A DNA stretch of 64,000 nucleotides from Gyrodactylus bullatarudis (Eukaryota; Platyhelminthes; Monogenea; Gyrodactylidea; Gyrodactylidae), in assembly GCA_012064415.1 (NCBI GenBank), contig SSNU01000077.1:324849-388848 (forward strand), given 5' to 3'. The translations under genes and the position numbers were made by a program. Below, piece after piece: positions 1 through 11,600 of this stretch (positions are counted from its first letter, which is position 1; each line of letters begins with the position of its first letter). The notes beneath the pieces are model-generated. The model had not been told where the DNA came from, did not search any database, and was given only the letters and a program-made list of their open reading frames with translations.

Positions 1-48
1 TCATTTCTACTATTGAGTAGAGTGTATATAACATTAAAAAAATATCTA

Positions 49-1524
49 TTAATATTGCTCTTCCATGTTTCCTGCATCCGCACCACTCTCTATATCATCC
101 TTAGATACTTCATAGTAGTCCCTCTCAAGGCCCAACAAGTCATCTCTGGCCTCGATGAATTCACCTTCTTCCATTCCTTCACTCACGTACCAGTGAACAA
201 AGGCATGCTTATTGAACATTATATTAAACTTTTGATTGAGTCTATGCCAGGCTTCAACAATGGCAGTAGTATTCGATAGCATACAAACAGATCTAGGAAC
301 TGTGGAAAATTCACTATCTGGTGCAGCGTTCATTGGTTGGCTGTTAATGCCAACTTTGAAGCCAGTCGGTGACCAATCAACGAATTGAACATGTTTCTTG
401 CCCTTTTGAATGCCAATTGCCGATGTACACTCTTTTGAGCTTACATCACCACGATACAACAAACAGCAGGCCATGTATTTCCCAGTTCTAGGGTCACATT
501 TGACCATCTGACTTCCAGGTTCGAAACAGGCACTCGTTATCTCTGATATCGAATGCTGTTCGTGGAGAGATTTATTCTTTGAAATTATCGGGGCATATGA
601 TGTTAGGGGGAAATGAATTCTCGGATAGGGAACAAGATTTGTTTGGAATTCATTCAAATCAACGTTTAAGACGCCATTGAATCGAAGAGAAGCAGTTATA
701 GAACTAACTACTTGACTGATTAGTCGGTTCAAGTTGGAATAAGTTGGTCTAGGAATGTCAAGGTTCCTCTTGCAGATATCATAAATTGCTTCATTATCAA
801 CCATAAAAGCACAATTTACATTCTCCAAAGTCGTATGAGTGGTAAGAATAGAGTTGTACGGTTCGACAACAGCTGTGGCCACCTGAGGAGCTGGATAGAT
901 GGAAAATGCGAGACTTGCACGTTTTCCAAATTCTGCTGCCAGGTGTTCCATGAGAAGGGATGTAAAACCGGACCCTGTACCTCCACCGAAAGAATGAAAT
1001 ACTAAGAATCCCTGTAGACCTGTACAGCATTCAGACATTTTGCGAATTCTGTCACAAACCTGATCGATAATCTCACGTCCTACTGTGAAGTGACCCCTGG
1101 CATAATTGTTGGCAGCGTCCTCTTTCCCAGTAATCATTTGTTCAGGATGGAACAGGGTCTTGTAAGGACCATTTCTGATCTGATCTATAATTATTTTATG
1201 CATAAAATCAGATATATTATCAAATCTCTCTGTGACTTACCAATAACTGTGGGCTCCAAGTCGATAAAAATACTGCGAGGAACAAACTTGCCAGAGCCTG
1301 ATTCATTATAAAAGGTGGAAAAGGATCCAGTCTCTTTGTCCTGCTTAATGGGCATACCATCAGGTCCAATGCTATGCTCTAGACCGTAGAGTTCCCAACA
1401 GGCATTCCCGATTTGACATCCAGCCTGGCCGATATGTACTGAGATACATTCACGCTTTTAATGAAAAGGGATGGTTTTAATAAGATTCATTAATCGCTCT
1501 CTCTCTGATTCCTATACTCACCAT
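49..1524 (-). CDS. alpha-tubulin, copy A (tandem array, most downstream)
   Basis: Alpha-tubulin, the GTP-binding subunit that pairs with beta-tubulin in microtubules. Exons (minus strand): 1522-1524 (start codon only), 1241-1454, 49-1184; the phases join to 450 residues, the usual family length. Visible hallmarks are the MREC start, the GGGTGSG nucleotide-binding loop, [11 protein letters not shown], and the NVDLNEFQ segment that carries the catalytic Glu which acts on the beta-subunit GTP. The acidic tail ends EEQY, so it keeps a C-terminal Tyr. The acetylation-loop lysine falls at residue 41 rather than 40. Introns are 67 nt after the ATG and 56 nt after the codon for V-I. The first part of exon 2 is almost identical to copy B although the proteins differ widely elsewhere, which suggests gene conversion. 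The product is certain; the isotype role is unknown. Confidence 0.96.
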
Positions 1525-2033
1525 GATCAATGGTTAAAATGATTCTCTAATTGTTTTAGGAGTCTTCAGTGTTTTCTTTTACTCTTTTACAAATTGCTTA
1601 TTGCATTGATCTAGCAACAGGCCAACATACTTGAAATTCATTGTTTCCATGCAGATTGGATTATTGAAAAGTTCACAAACATACAAGCTAAAAGCTTCTT
1701 TTACTACCATATTTTAGTTTCTGATAAATGAGCTGCAATCAAGGGTTTCATTTCATCTCTTTTCATATTTCATTTTTATACCTGGTTAGGCTTGCACGAA
1801 AACATGTGATCAACACGGAGAGAAAGAAAATAATAATAATTTATTAATCGATAGTTGATAATTTTTTTAAACACACATGCTTGAGAGAAAAAGAAAGCAT
1901 GTTCAATTAGTGTGTTTTTTCTAAATGATGCAACTTCTTTTAGAATCTAATACCCAAATATCATGGTATCTAGAGATTAGGGCTTGATTAAAGATCGAAC
2001 TAGCGAAGAAAATAAAAATAATATATTTTCTAT
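1525..2033. other. intergenic spacer between tubulin copies A and B
   Basis: About 500 bp of AT-rich sequence separate the start codon of copy A from the stop of copy B. It must hold the promoter of A and the 3' UTR of B. I see no further reading frame and no repeat I can name. Confidence 0.6.
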
Positions 2034-3468
2034 TCAATATTCTCCATCCGGATTGCCATGGCCATCGTTCTCATCTGCGGCTACTTCATAATAATCATTT
2101 TCGAGGCCGAATAGGTTTTCTCTTGCCTCTGATAGTTCACATTCTTCCATGCCTTCTCCCACATACCAATGGACGAATGCGTGCTTATCATGCATCAGGG
2201 CAAATTTTTTATTTAGCCGACTCCAAGCCTCAACAATGGCTGTTGTATTAGAGAGCATGCAGACTGATCGGTTAACAGCAGCAATACCAGAATTTGGCAA
2301 GACTTTGACCTTTTCACTGTTGATGCCGACTTTGAAGCCGGTTGGGGACCAGTCGACGAATTGAATGCTCTTCTTTTGTCTCATCGAGCCGATCGCTGAG
2401 TTGCATTCCTTGGCATTAACATCGCCCTGATAGAGAAGACAGCAAGCCATATACTTTCCACCTCTTGGGTCACATTTGACCATTTGACTTCCAGGTTCGA
2501 AACAGGCGCTTGTTATCTCTGTGACAGAATGTTGTTCGTGGAAAACCTTTGATTCTGATACGATAGGGGCATAGGTAGACAGAGGGAAATGAATTCTCGG
2601 GAATGGAACCAGGTTGGTTTGGAACTCATTCAGATCAACGTTTAGTTCACCTGAGAATCTTAGTGACAGTGTAATTGAGCTGACAATGTTAGCGATAAGC
2701 CGATTCAAATTCGAATATGTTGGTCTTGGGATGTCCAAATTTTTTCTGCAAATATCGAAAATCGCTTCATTATCGACCATAAAGGAACAATCACTGAATT
2801 CTAGGGTTGCATGAGTTGTCAAAACAGAATTGTAAGGTTCAACAACAGCTGTGGCCACCTGAGGAGCTGGATAGACTGAAAATTCTAGTTTGGATTTTTT
2901 CCTATATTCCGCTGAGAGTCTTTCCATTAATAAAGATGTGAAACCAGACCCGGTGCCACCGCCAAACGAATGAAAAGCTAGAAAACCTTGAAGACCATCA
3001 CAATTTTCTACCAACTTTCGCAGTTTATCCATGACACTGTCGATGATTTCTTTGCCAACAGTCAATTTACCCCTGGCATAGTTATTTGCAGCATCTTCCT
3101 TACCAGTTATCATGTAGTCTGGGTGAAACAGTCTCTTGAAGGGACCCTTTCTTATCTCGTCTAGAAAGTTTAATGAGGAATAAAACTTCTTACCAACTAC
3201 ATTCGGCTCTAGGTCAATGAATAGGCCTCTTGGAACTACCTTTCCACTATCAGATTGACTATAAAAAGTGCAAATAGAATTCCCAGGATCTTTGTTATCC
3301 TCGATAAATCCATCAGCCATTACTTCATGCTCTAGACCGTAGAGCTCCCAACAGGCATTCCCGATTTGACATCCAGCCTGGCCGATATGTACTGAGATAC
3401 ATTCACGCTAGTAAATTGAATAGTTATTCAGTAAAAAGGAGAAAAACATGATTGTCAGACATTACCAT
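2034..3468 (-). CDS. alpha-tubulin, copy B (contains a stop-free 33-nt intron)
   Basis: Second alpha-tubulin. Exons (minus strand): 3466-3468 (ATG only), 3194-3407 (214 nt), 2034-3160; 447 residues. The 33-nt intron at 3161-3193 begins GTAAGAAG and ends TTTCTAG. It is a multiple of three and has no stop, so a naive reading frame runs straight through it and adds 11 residues (starting GKKFYSS) between VV and the DEIRK of the true protein. All alpha-tubulin hallmarks are present: MREC start, GGGTGSG loop, NVDLNEFQ and the [13 protein letters not shown] region. Residue 40 is Lys, the position acetylated in most animals. The tail is short and ends GEY. It differs from A and C throughout the coding region, apart from patches of near identity, so it is probably a distinct isotype. 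Confidence 0.96.
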
Positions 3469-3806
3469 TACAGAAGAAAAAGATGATGAACAGGTCTTAA
3501 ATTTAATTCCAACTTTTTTATTTTTTTATTGTATCTCATCGGTAACAACCAACAAAATCATTGTTGATACGATTGACTCTATTTCTGAGTGAGTTTAAAA
3601 CACCTATGATAACACCTCACATATAAAGACTATTGATTTATGGCACACCAACACCTACGACTTACTGATTCTATTTTTAGGTTTTGAATTTTCAGTGGAC
3701 GATGCCATTTTTAATTAAATTTGAATAATGAATGGGTTTTGAAAATAAATAATTTTATTAGATTCGAACAAAAAATGAAAAATCAATTCGAAATTATTGT
3801 TCGGCT
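3469..3806. other. intergenic spacer between tubulin copies B and C
   Basis: About 340 bp of AT-rich sequence between the start of copy B and the stop of copy C. An AATAAAA-type polyadenylation signal for copy C can be read on the minus strand near 3757. No other gene is visible. Confidence 0.5.
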
Positions 3807-5270
3807 TTAAAATTCATCACCTTGTTCACCTTCGTGTTCGATATCTTCGGCAGCGACATCATAGTAGTCTTGTTCCAGACCTTTCAAATCATCTCGAGCT
3901 TCTGCCAACTCTGATTCTTCCATTCCCTCTCCGACGTACCAATGGACGAATGCATGCTTGTCGTGCATAAGGTTGAACTTGAGGTTCAGTCTTGCCCAAG
4001 CTTCTGCTATAGCTGAGGTATTTGATAACATACAAACAGCTCTATTAACCTGGGCAATACCAGCATCGGGCATAACTTTAATTTGTTCATTATTAATACC
4101 GACCTTGAAACCAGTTGGGGACCATTCTACAAATTGGATATCTTTTTTGGCCCTCATAGTTGCTATGGATGTATTCACCTCCTTTGGATTTATTTCACCC
4201 CGATACAACAGGCAACAGGCCATGTATTTTCCTGACTTTGGATTACACTTGACCATTTGGTTGTTTGTCTCGAAGCAGGCACTAGTTATTTCAGCTACTG
4301 TATGCTGTTCATGATGAACTTTTGAAGTTGAAATAATCGGAGCATAGCTAGATAGAGGGAAATGGATCCTAGGGAATGGAACCAGATTGGTTTGGAACTC
4401 ATTCAGATCAACGTTTAGGGATCCCTCGAATCGCAATGACAGAGTAATTGAGCTGACAATATTTGCAATTAATCTGTTAAGATTTGCATAGGTTGGTCTT
4501 GGGATGTCCAGATTTTTTCTGCAGATATCGTAAATAGCTTCGTTATCAACCATAAAGGCACAATCTACGTGCTCAAGTGTGGTATGTGTGGTCAGGACAG
4601 AATTGTATGGTTCAACAACAGCTGTAGCGACTTGCGGAGCTGGATAGACAGAGAATTCGAGTTTAGATTTTTTTCCATATTCTAATGAGAGTCTTTCCAT
4701 CATGAGAGATGTGAAACCAGATCCAGTACCGCCGCCAAATGAATGGAATGCAAAGAAACCCTGAAGACCATCACAGGCCTCAGTGAGCTTTCTTAATTGA
4801 TCCATGACTGAGTCAATATTTTCTCGTCCAACTGTGAAATGCCCTCTTGCATAGTTGTTTGCAGCATCTTCTTTACCTGTGATCATACAATCTGGCCGAA
4901 AGAACGTTTTAAAAGGACCTGCCCGAATTTCATCTGAAAAAAAGGAATTTTTTTAAAAATCAAATCTTCCAATGTGTTCAACTAAGAACTCACCGACAAC
5001 AGTTGGCTCAAGATCAACAAAAATACTTCTGGGTACATATTTTCCAGTGCCTGTTTCACTATAAAATGTGGAAGGTGACCCAATTGGACTCTTCTTATCC
5101 ACCGTATAACCATCAGCCGCAATGTTGTGTTCAAGATTGTTCAACTCCCAACATGCCTGACCGATCTGACAGCCAGCCTGTCCAATGTGAACTGAGATAC
5201 ACTCACGCTAAATAATATACCGATAAATTAGCCTTTGAATAATCAAGAATGTTTGAAAATATCTTACCAT
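3807..5270 (-). CDS. alpha-tubulin, copy C (tail ends in Phe)
   Basis: Third alpha-tubulin and first in transcription order. Exons (minus strand): 5268-5270 (ATG only), 4994-5207 (214 nt), 3807-4933; 447 residues. It shows the MREC start, the GGGTGSG GTP loop, [11 protein letters not shown] and the NVDLNEFQ catalytic segment. Residues 39-40 are both Lys. The acidic tail ends GDEF, with Phe in place of the Tyr that is removed and restored by the detyrosination cycle in most alpha-tubulins; tails ending in Phe are also known in other organisms. The exon boundaries and the 214-nt exon 2 match copies A and B, so the array arose by tandem duplication. Identity to B is high in short patches around 4380-4500 and lower elsewhere. 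Confidence 0.96.
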
Positions 5271-5686
5271 GATTATAATGTTATCTCTACTGACGAGTTG
5301 GTATATAAAAAGAAAATCCTTATTGATTTCATGCTGTTGAATGCTCAGTACTTTAATGCAGAAAGAATCTCAGTGATGTAATTTCTGTGCGCACACCAAC
5401 AAAGGCTTACCATCAAGGATGAGTGAGCATCTTTGTAAAGTAATTGGGTTACAAAATACATTATTCGTCAAATAAAATATATTTTTCACATATCTACTAA
5501 CAAGTCATATTATGATTCATCAAAACTATTTATTTAATAAAAATTAAAACTACTTTGGAGTAAATACGAGAAATAAAAAATTAAAATATGCATGTATAAA
5601 ATTAAGTTTATTTTCGTTGTATAATTTTTGGCTTTTTACTCTGTAATTTTTCCCTGACATTTTTTTTCTCTATATATCAAGTATAT
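5271..5686. other. intergenic spacer upstream of tubulin C and downstream of the GPCR
   Basis: AT-rich sequence carrying the presumed promoter of tubulin C and the 3' UTR of the GPCR. No coding exon or recognisable repeat was found. Confidence 0.5.
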
Positions 5687-8600
5687 TTAAATATCTGTTA
5701 TATTCTTTGCTGCTAGACGGTTCATAAGAACCACTGTTTTCCCATTGTCGTCATCCAAGTCATCGGAAGATTGATGAGCCTTTTTACTACCACAAAATAG
5801 AATGAAGCTGAATAATTTTTTCTTCTCCCCATCTCCTTCGGTCTTGGAGGGCGTTCTCGGCTGGGAGGTAACAAAAATGTTGGTCAAGGCTTTCCGAAAT
5901 TCCAGGGAACACACTGCATAAACAATGGGGTTGATGCATGATGTCAAATATCCTGGCCAAGCCAAGTCGAAGATGAGATTCTGGAGTTTATTGAATGTAC
6001 TGCTATCGCCATCAACCATCGATGTTATAAGCTGGATTGAAAAAAAGGGAAACCAAGATATGACAAATATCACTAGGACCACGATCAGGGTCCGGATAGC
6101 TCTACGCTCTTTCGTTGAGAAAAGATTGGGCAGTTGGTGTTGAGCCTTTTGGGGATTCTGATGATGGCTGTTATCATTATGATTTGGAGACTCGTGGCTG
6201 TTGTGACCTTTTTTTATGGGATCTAATTGGGGCTCCTTTCCCACGGAGTTGTCTTGCTTTGTGATCTTGTTGTATTTTGACGACTAAAGTAAAAATAAGA
6301 AAGAGTTATATTCTACCAAAACACCTGTTTCATTGAGGAATGTGACTTAACTTAAAAATGCAAAGTATAGATCTAATTTTTGATTAAAGCTAATTGTTGT
6401 CAAGTTGAGAATAAGAAACGTCTGGAAGAGAAGCTTTAGAGAATCCACAATTGGCGATTAAATCTATTTTTTGAGGGTTATTTACAATTACAATTCAGAG
6501 GCTGATACAAGTATTGAATTTCTTTGACCACCTGGTATATTCATCCTTCTTTTTATCGTTGATGAAATTAATCGATCAGGCTATATCATTATACATATTT
6601 ATTTTGAAAAAAAGACAAATTACCATAAAATATTATCTTTGTCTCTCAATAGGTACCTCTCCACCCTTCTTCTAGATCAATAAAATTAAAATAAATTTGA
6701 AAAGGACTGTAAGTCATTTGATAATTCCTTCTCTACTCTCTACTGTACTAAAGTCCTTGTTCCTAAAATATTCTCGCATTACAAAAAATGTCGAAAGGAA
6801 AAAAAATTGATAAAATTCATACTGAAGCAAAAAGCGTAGATTCAAAATTTCTAAACCTAATTGACATGAAGATGAGAATTTACAATTTTTACAAAAAACT
6901 CGATATATTTTTCCGGATTCATTGAAAATACTACTCTCTAGTTGATGGAAATTTCCAATTTCATGTTACGTTTTTTCTAATTGGCATTATCAGCATAATT
7001 TTATAGAGAAATGAGTTAGAAATGAATATGAGAAATATCATGGAAATAAGACTTTCAAGAGTTTTCTACTCCATCCATTCAATATAACTGGTCATTCTAA
7101 TTTATTTTGGTATACTAGAGGGACCCGTTCCACTCATTTAATGGATTACTTTTTAAATTTATTCTCAAATTATCAATTTTAGATTATCTTGATTAAATTT
7201 AATTTTTCTAGCTATTCTACTTATTAGGGAGAGACAAAATTAATTTTTGAGAACCCTAAAAAACACCTCGTTGACGCAAATTCAAAAATTAAATTCTTTT
7301 TCTTCTTCCTATGGGGATCTAGATCTACGATTCAAATTCAATTTCTTGTTAAAAAGTTTCTTCAATATTTCAAATAGTTCATCTTACATTGTGCAAAGCC
7401 TCTGAAATTTGATTGCGCTTCTTCAAAAGGTGGATACTCCGCAGGGCTGCCCATATCATAATTGTCAAGGGTATGAAAAACGAAAGTAAACTACCGTAAA
7501 TGAGGAAGGCCCTTGATCCTTGCATGTAGTGACAGACAGCCGGAGAATTCAGCATGGATTTACCTTTGGTAACAATTGTCTCAATGAAAACTGAAGCGCT
7601 CATCATGAAAGCCAAGGACCAGGCTGATATTAGAATTTTTCGTATCAAAGTTTTTGTTGCAACGTAACAGAATCTGTAGGGATATGCAATAGCCAAATAC
7701 CTAAAAAGAAATTAATATATTATTTAGGCTAGCTTTATCTATTTCTTACTATTTTTAGAGCACGGCACTTCTTCGAAAAACTAGCTAATTGAGTAATTAA
7801 CTTGGCATTTGGTAATTATTATAGATCATCAAAAAATAGGACGCTATTCCCTTTTTTTAGGACCCTAGGCAACTACAAAATTAGGACTTGATGAAAAATA
7901 AATAGGACAAATTGAAATTTATTTTCTGATAAATTAAATCAAAGGGATCTATTAACAGTTTTTGAGCTTGAAATTCCTATGCATATTTCGTAACGATTCG
8001 CATAGTCTTCATGCGTGATGTAGCTCCTATCCTTGGACATTTATAGAATGAATTGAATCGAATAAGGGTTTGCAGAAAATACATTTGTAGACCAATGAAA
8101 TGAGAGATCTCAAGCGCCTAAAATTTATTTTTTGGTAAGGAGATGGTTTTTCTAGAGATAAGATTAACGTTTGACTTTGTCGTAAAATTTTAAATCAACA
8201 TTTTGTAGAACTTATATAAAATAGGTCCTAAAACAAAATGTAAGCCCTTATCAGGCCATAATAAATTTCAAACCAAGCGAGTAATCAAAAATTGAATTGC
8301 ATTCATATGGATAGAAATGAAAATAGACCTCAAACAGCCAAAAGGGCTTTAGGAATTTTTGACTGGCTAGGAATCCACAAATATTTTAGCCTTTTAAAAT
8401 ATTGATTCAAGAATTCATCTATAAGAATTGAAACACACTTCTGGGACTTGGAAAAGAGAAGACCCCTACTTCGACGCGAAAAAGAAACCTCCCCACATCA
8501 CCTGATCGTCTTTTAAGCTTTATTCACAAAAACATCTTTCGTTTGTTCTTAACTCCAGGTCAGCAACCCGAAAATAACTTCGAGGAAATCAGGAAACTTA

Positions 8601-11600
8601 TACCTACCTACAAAGAAATTTATATTAATTATAATTAGACTTGCTTTCCTTTCTTCAATAACTGGAATATTTTTCAAGTATTTCCAAGATACTTTACTTA
8701 TTTCTACATCTATTGCTTTATGGAAAAACTAATTGCTACACAGTTGAATTTGTTTTCATGTAAAAATATCTCCGATTTGAATCGTTGAGATTTTCTTGCA
8801 GAATCATGCGCATAGTAAAAGCATTTTTTTGTTTGCGTTATTAAAAAATCTATCGTGATTAAATACTACTTCTTGTACATCCTCTCTTCTGAAGGCAAAA
8901 TTCACAACCTGGATGATTTCCCTAGCATGCTTCAACTATCTCCTTTATTTGCACGCTACATGTGGGAAAGAATTTTCAAATTTAGAATGGAAAGTCTCTT
9001 TCAATATTTAATTCCGTCCCGCTAAAGAGAACAACAACTCTGGCGTTGATTTAAATGAATCTCTTTGAGTATTTGATCTTACAAATCGGACTGAACAACT
9101 ATCGAAAATAGAATTGATATTCATCTGTGTGTTGCAAATTTGTTTCCCTTTGTAAACACACAAATGGTTAACATAAATTGATAAAGTAAACTTCAACTGG
9201 GTAAAATAGATGGATGCGTGACAAGGTGTGTATGATATTATCTTGATATACACCATATTCTATCGTTTATATCTTCCCACCATTCTTGTTTTCTAGTAGT
9301 AAATTACTAAAAATTCACTGATCACTGATCAATTAATGATATGATGATAAATTAGGTTTTAAAAATCTCAAAATTTCTTCCTATCTTGCATTTCTTCGGC
9401 TACTCTCTTCTCGTGGGTGTATCTGTCAAGAAAGAAATTTGTACTGAAGCTGTTTAATGTAGAGATGAAAATTACCTACTTTTTACTATAGTTATGATTA
9501 GGGCCTCAAAAATATGCAATTATGAAAAAAAATCTTGCATTTATAACTAAAAAAAATATGCATTTTAATGCATTTATATTTTTTAGTTTTTACTTAAAAG
9601 TAGTATGGTTATTCAAAAAAATTATAAATTTCTATTAAAGTGTAACATAAAATTAAATTCGAAATTGTTTTTAAAATTTCTTTTTGAATTTAAAATTGTT
9701 GGCATCATAGAAAAGGACCTTTCAACGTCACAGCTTGTCGGCTGACTTCTAAGCAAAAGGCTGTAGATAAATGCATCTATTTTAGGATTATTCTGTTCAC
9801 AAATGCTGGTTATATCATTTATTGAAAGTCTTTTGTTTAAATATTCCTTCAATTTAATCGGATCATATTCGAAATTGATATTCCTAAGAGTTTCGAATGC
9901 CTTCTGCATTGTAAATTAACGGGGATTTAAATCTTTCTATAACAGAGATCAATTTGGAGTAACAGAAGTTAATTTCTACCAAATCTTGAAGCAAATTTTT
10001 TTGTTCAACTACTGATTTTGCTTTGGTAATAATCGCTCCTCTACCACTCAGAGATAAAACAATTGTACGAACCTCCACTAAATTGCATGCATAATAGTTG
10101 ACAGCCTTTAACCAAGTTCCCCATCTAGTTATGACGACTGAAGGAGGTTGACCAATAGAGTCAAAAGCAGCTTGATAACTTATGAGGAACAAAAATATTT
10201 TTGTTGGAACGGTAATATTGCCGAACTTCATCAAGTATATTATTACTCGATTCTTCCTTATGAGTCTAGAATCGAGTAAAAATATTTTTAAAAACCTTGA
10301 TATGAAGCCTCAGAATGAAATGAAGTTTTTTTTGGAATATTGAAAATGTGCTTTTACAATAAATCAGATCGGAAACTTAACCTAAAAAGTAACCCCTTCT
10401 CTTGAAGACATATTGAATTAAATGAGAAGTTTAAGCTATCTGATTGCGTTAATTAATTTTTCAGATCTAGAAAAATCTGTTATGAAAGACAGGTCTAAAC
10501 TTGATTATTCCTGTTGCTACGCTTATGCTCTAAAAATTGGAATACTCAAACGGTTCGATTTCCCACAATAATTACGAGTTTTCGGTTGATCTCTGAAATT
10601 TTGAGCTCAGATGTTCAAAATTTAGTCGAAATTTTGAGTTTTTTTTTGTGAAAAAAATGGTAGATTCTTACCAACTAAATTATTTATTTAACTTGTAGCT
10701 GAGAAGGGGGTGAGGTATTTGTGTTTGGTTAGAAGAGAATATATAAATTAGATAGTGAAGTGTTCTCTCTGAAATTTGAGAGAGCCAAATTCTTGAGTGG
10801 ATACAGGCAAACTGTGATTTCTATCTCGTGTTTTTCAAATAAATGTTTGTCCAAAACAACATGAGAAAAATGTGCACATATTTCCTTTTTTAAATCAGGA
10901 GATTGTATTTCTCTGTTTGCTTATCTTTTTCCTGACATTGGGAAACAAAGTGTCAATAGGATAAAGTCTGCTTACAAGTCTGTCCATTTCCTTTGTTATT
11001 ATTGGATCACCTGTCAATCCGATCAAAATGTTGAAATTATCTCTTGTTTTTATACGTAGCAGAAGGAAAGTTTGCTTAATAATCAATGGTTTTAATGTGG
11101 GAAAATTGAATAGTTTATGACTAATAATTCATCCTAATTGACTGAGAAAATGGCCTAATTTTCATTCTCAGTTCTTAGTACACAAATTCAAAATTCGAGA
11201 GATTTTCATTACCGAAACATTCATTCTCTTGCTATATTCGCAGTAATTGTAATTTTTTATTCTAGAAAAATATACAAGAGAAATGAGATCTCTTATTTTA
11301 AAATCTGAGAACTAATGATTATGGTTATCGAACAATTTTCAAAAGAGTTGTTACCTGAATAAATCGAAGAAAGCTATCCTTATACATATTTGGTGAAACC
11401 ATAGTGTAGATAGTAAACAATGTTTAATCTTAACTAAAAATATTTTGAGACATTAATTGCCTTATTTCCTCGAAGATATTCAGTGGATACTGACTAATGG
11501 TCATGCTGGTGGTTAGAACGACGAAGTTATTTGGGTGAATAAAAGCTTTTATTTTCGTCGGCTCTCTTCAGACCTTACACCGACTTAGAAATTATATATA

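Noticed and set aside
3161..3193. Eleven extra residues in alpha-tubulin copy B
   Set aside because: Exact splice signals at the position of the sister-gene introns explain the segment as an intron.
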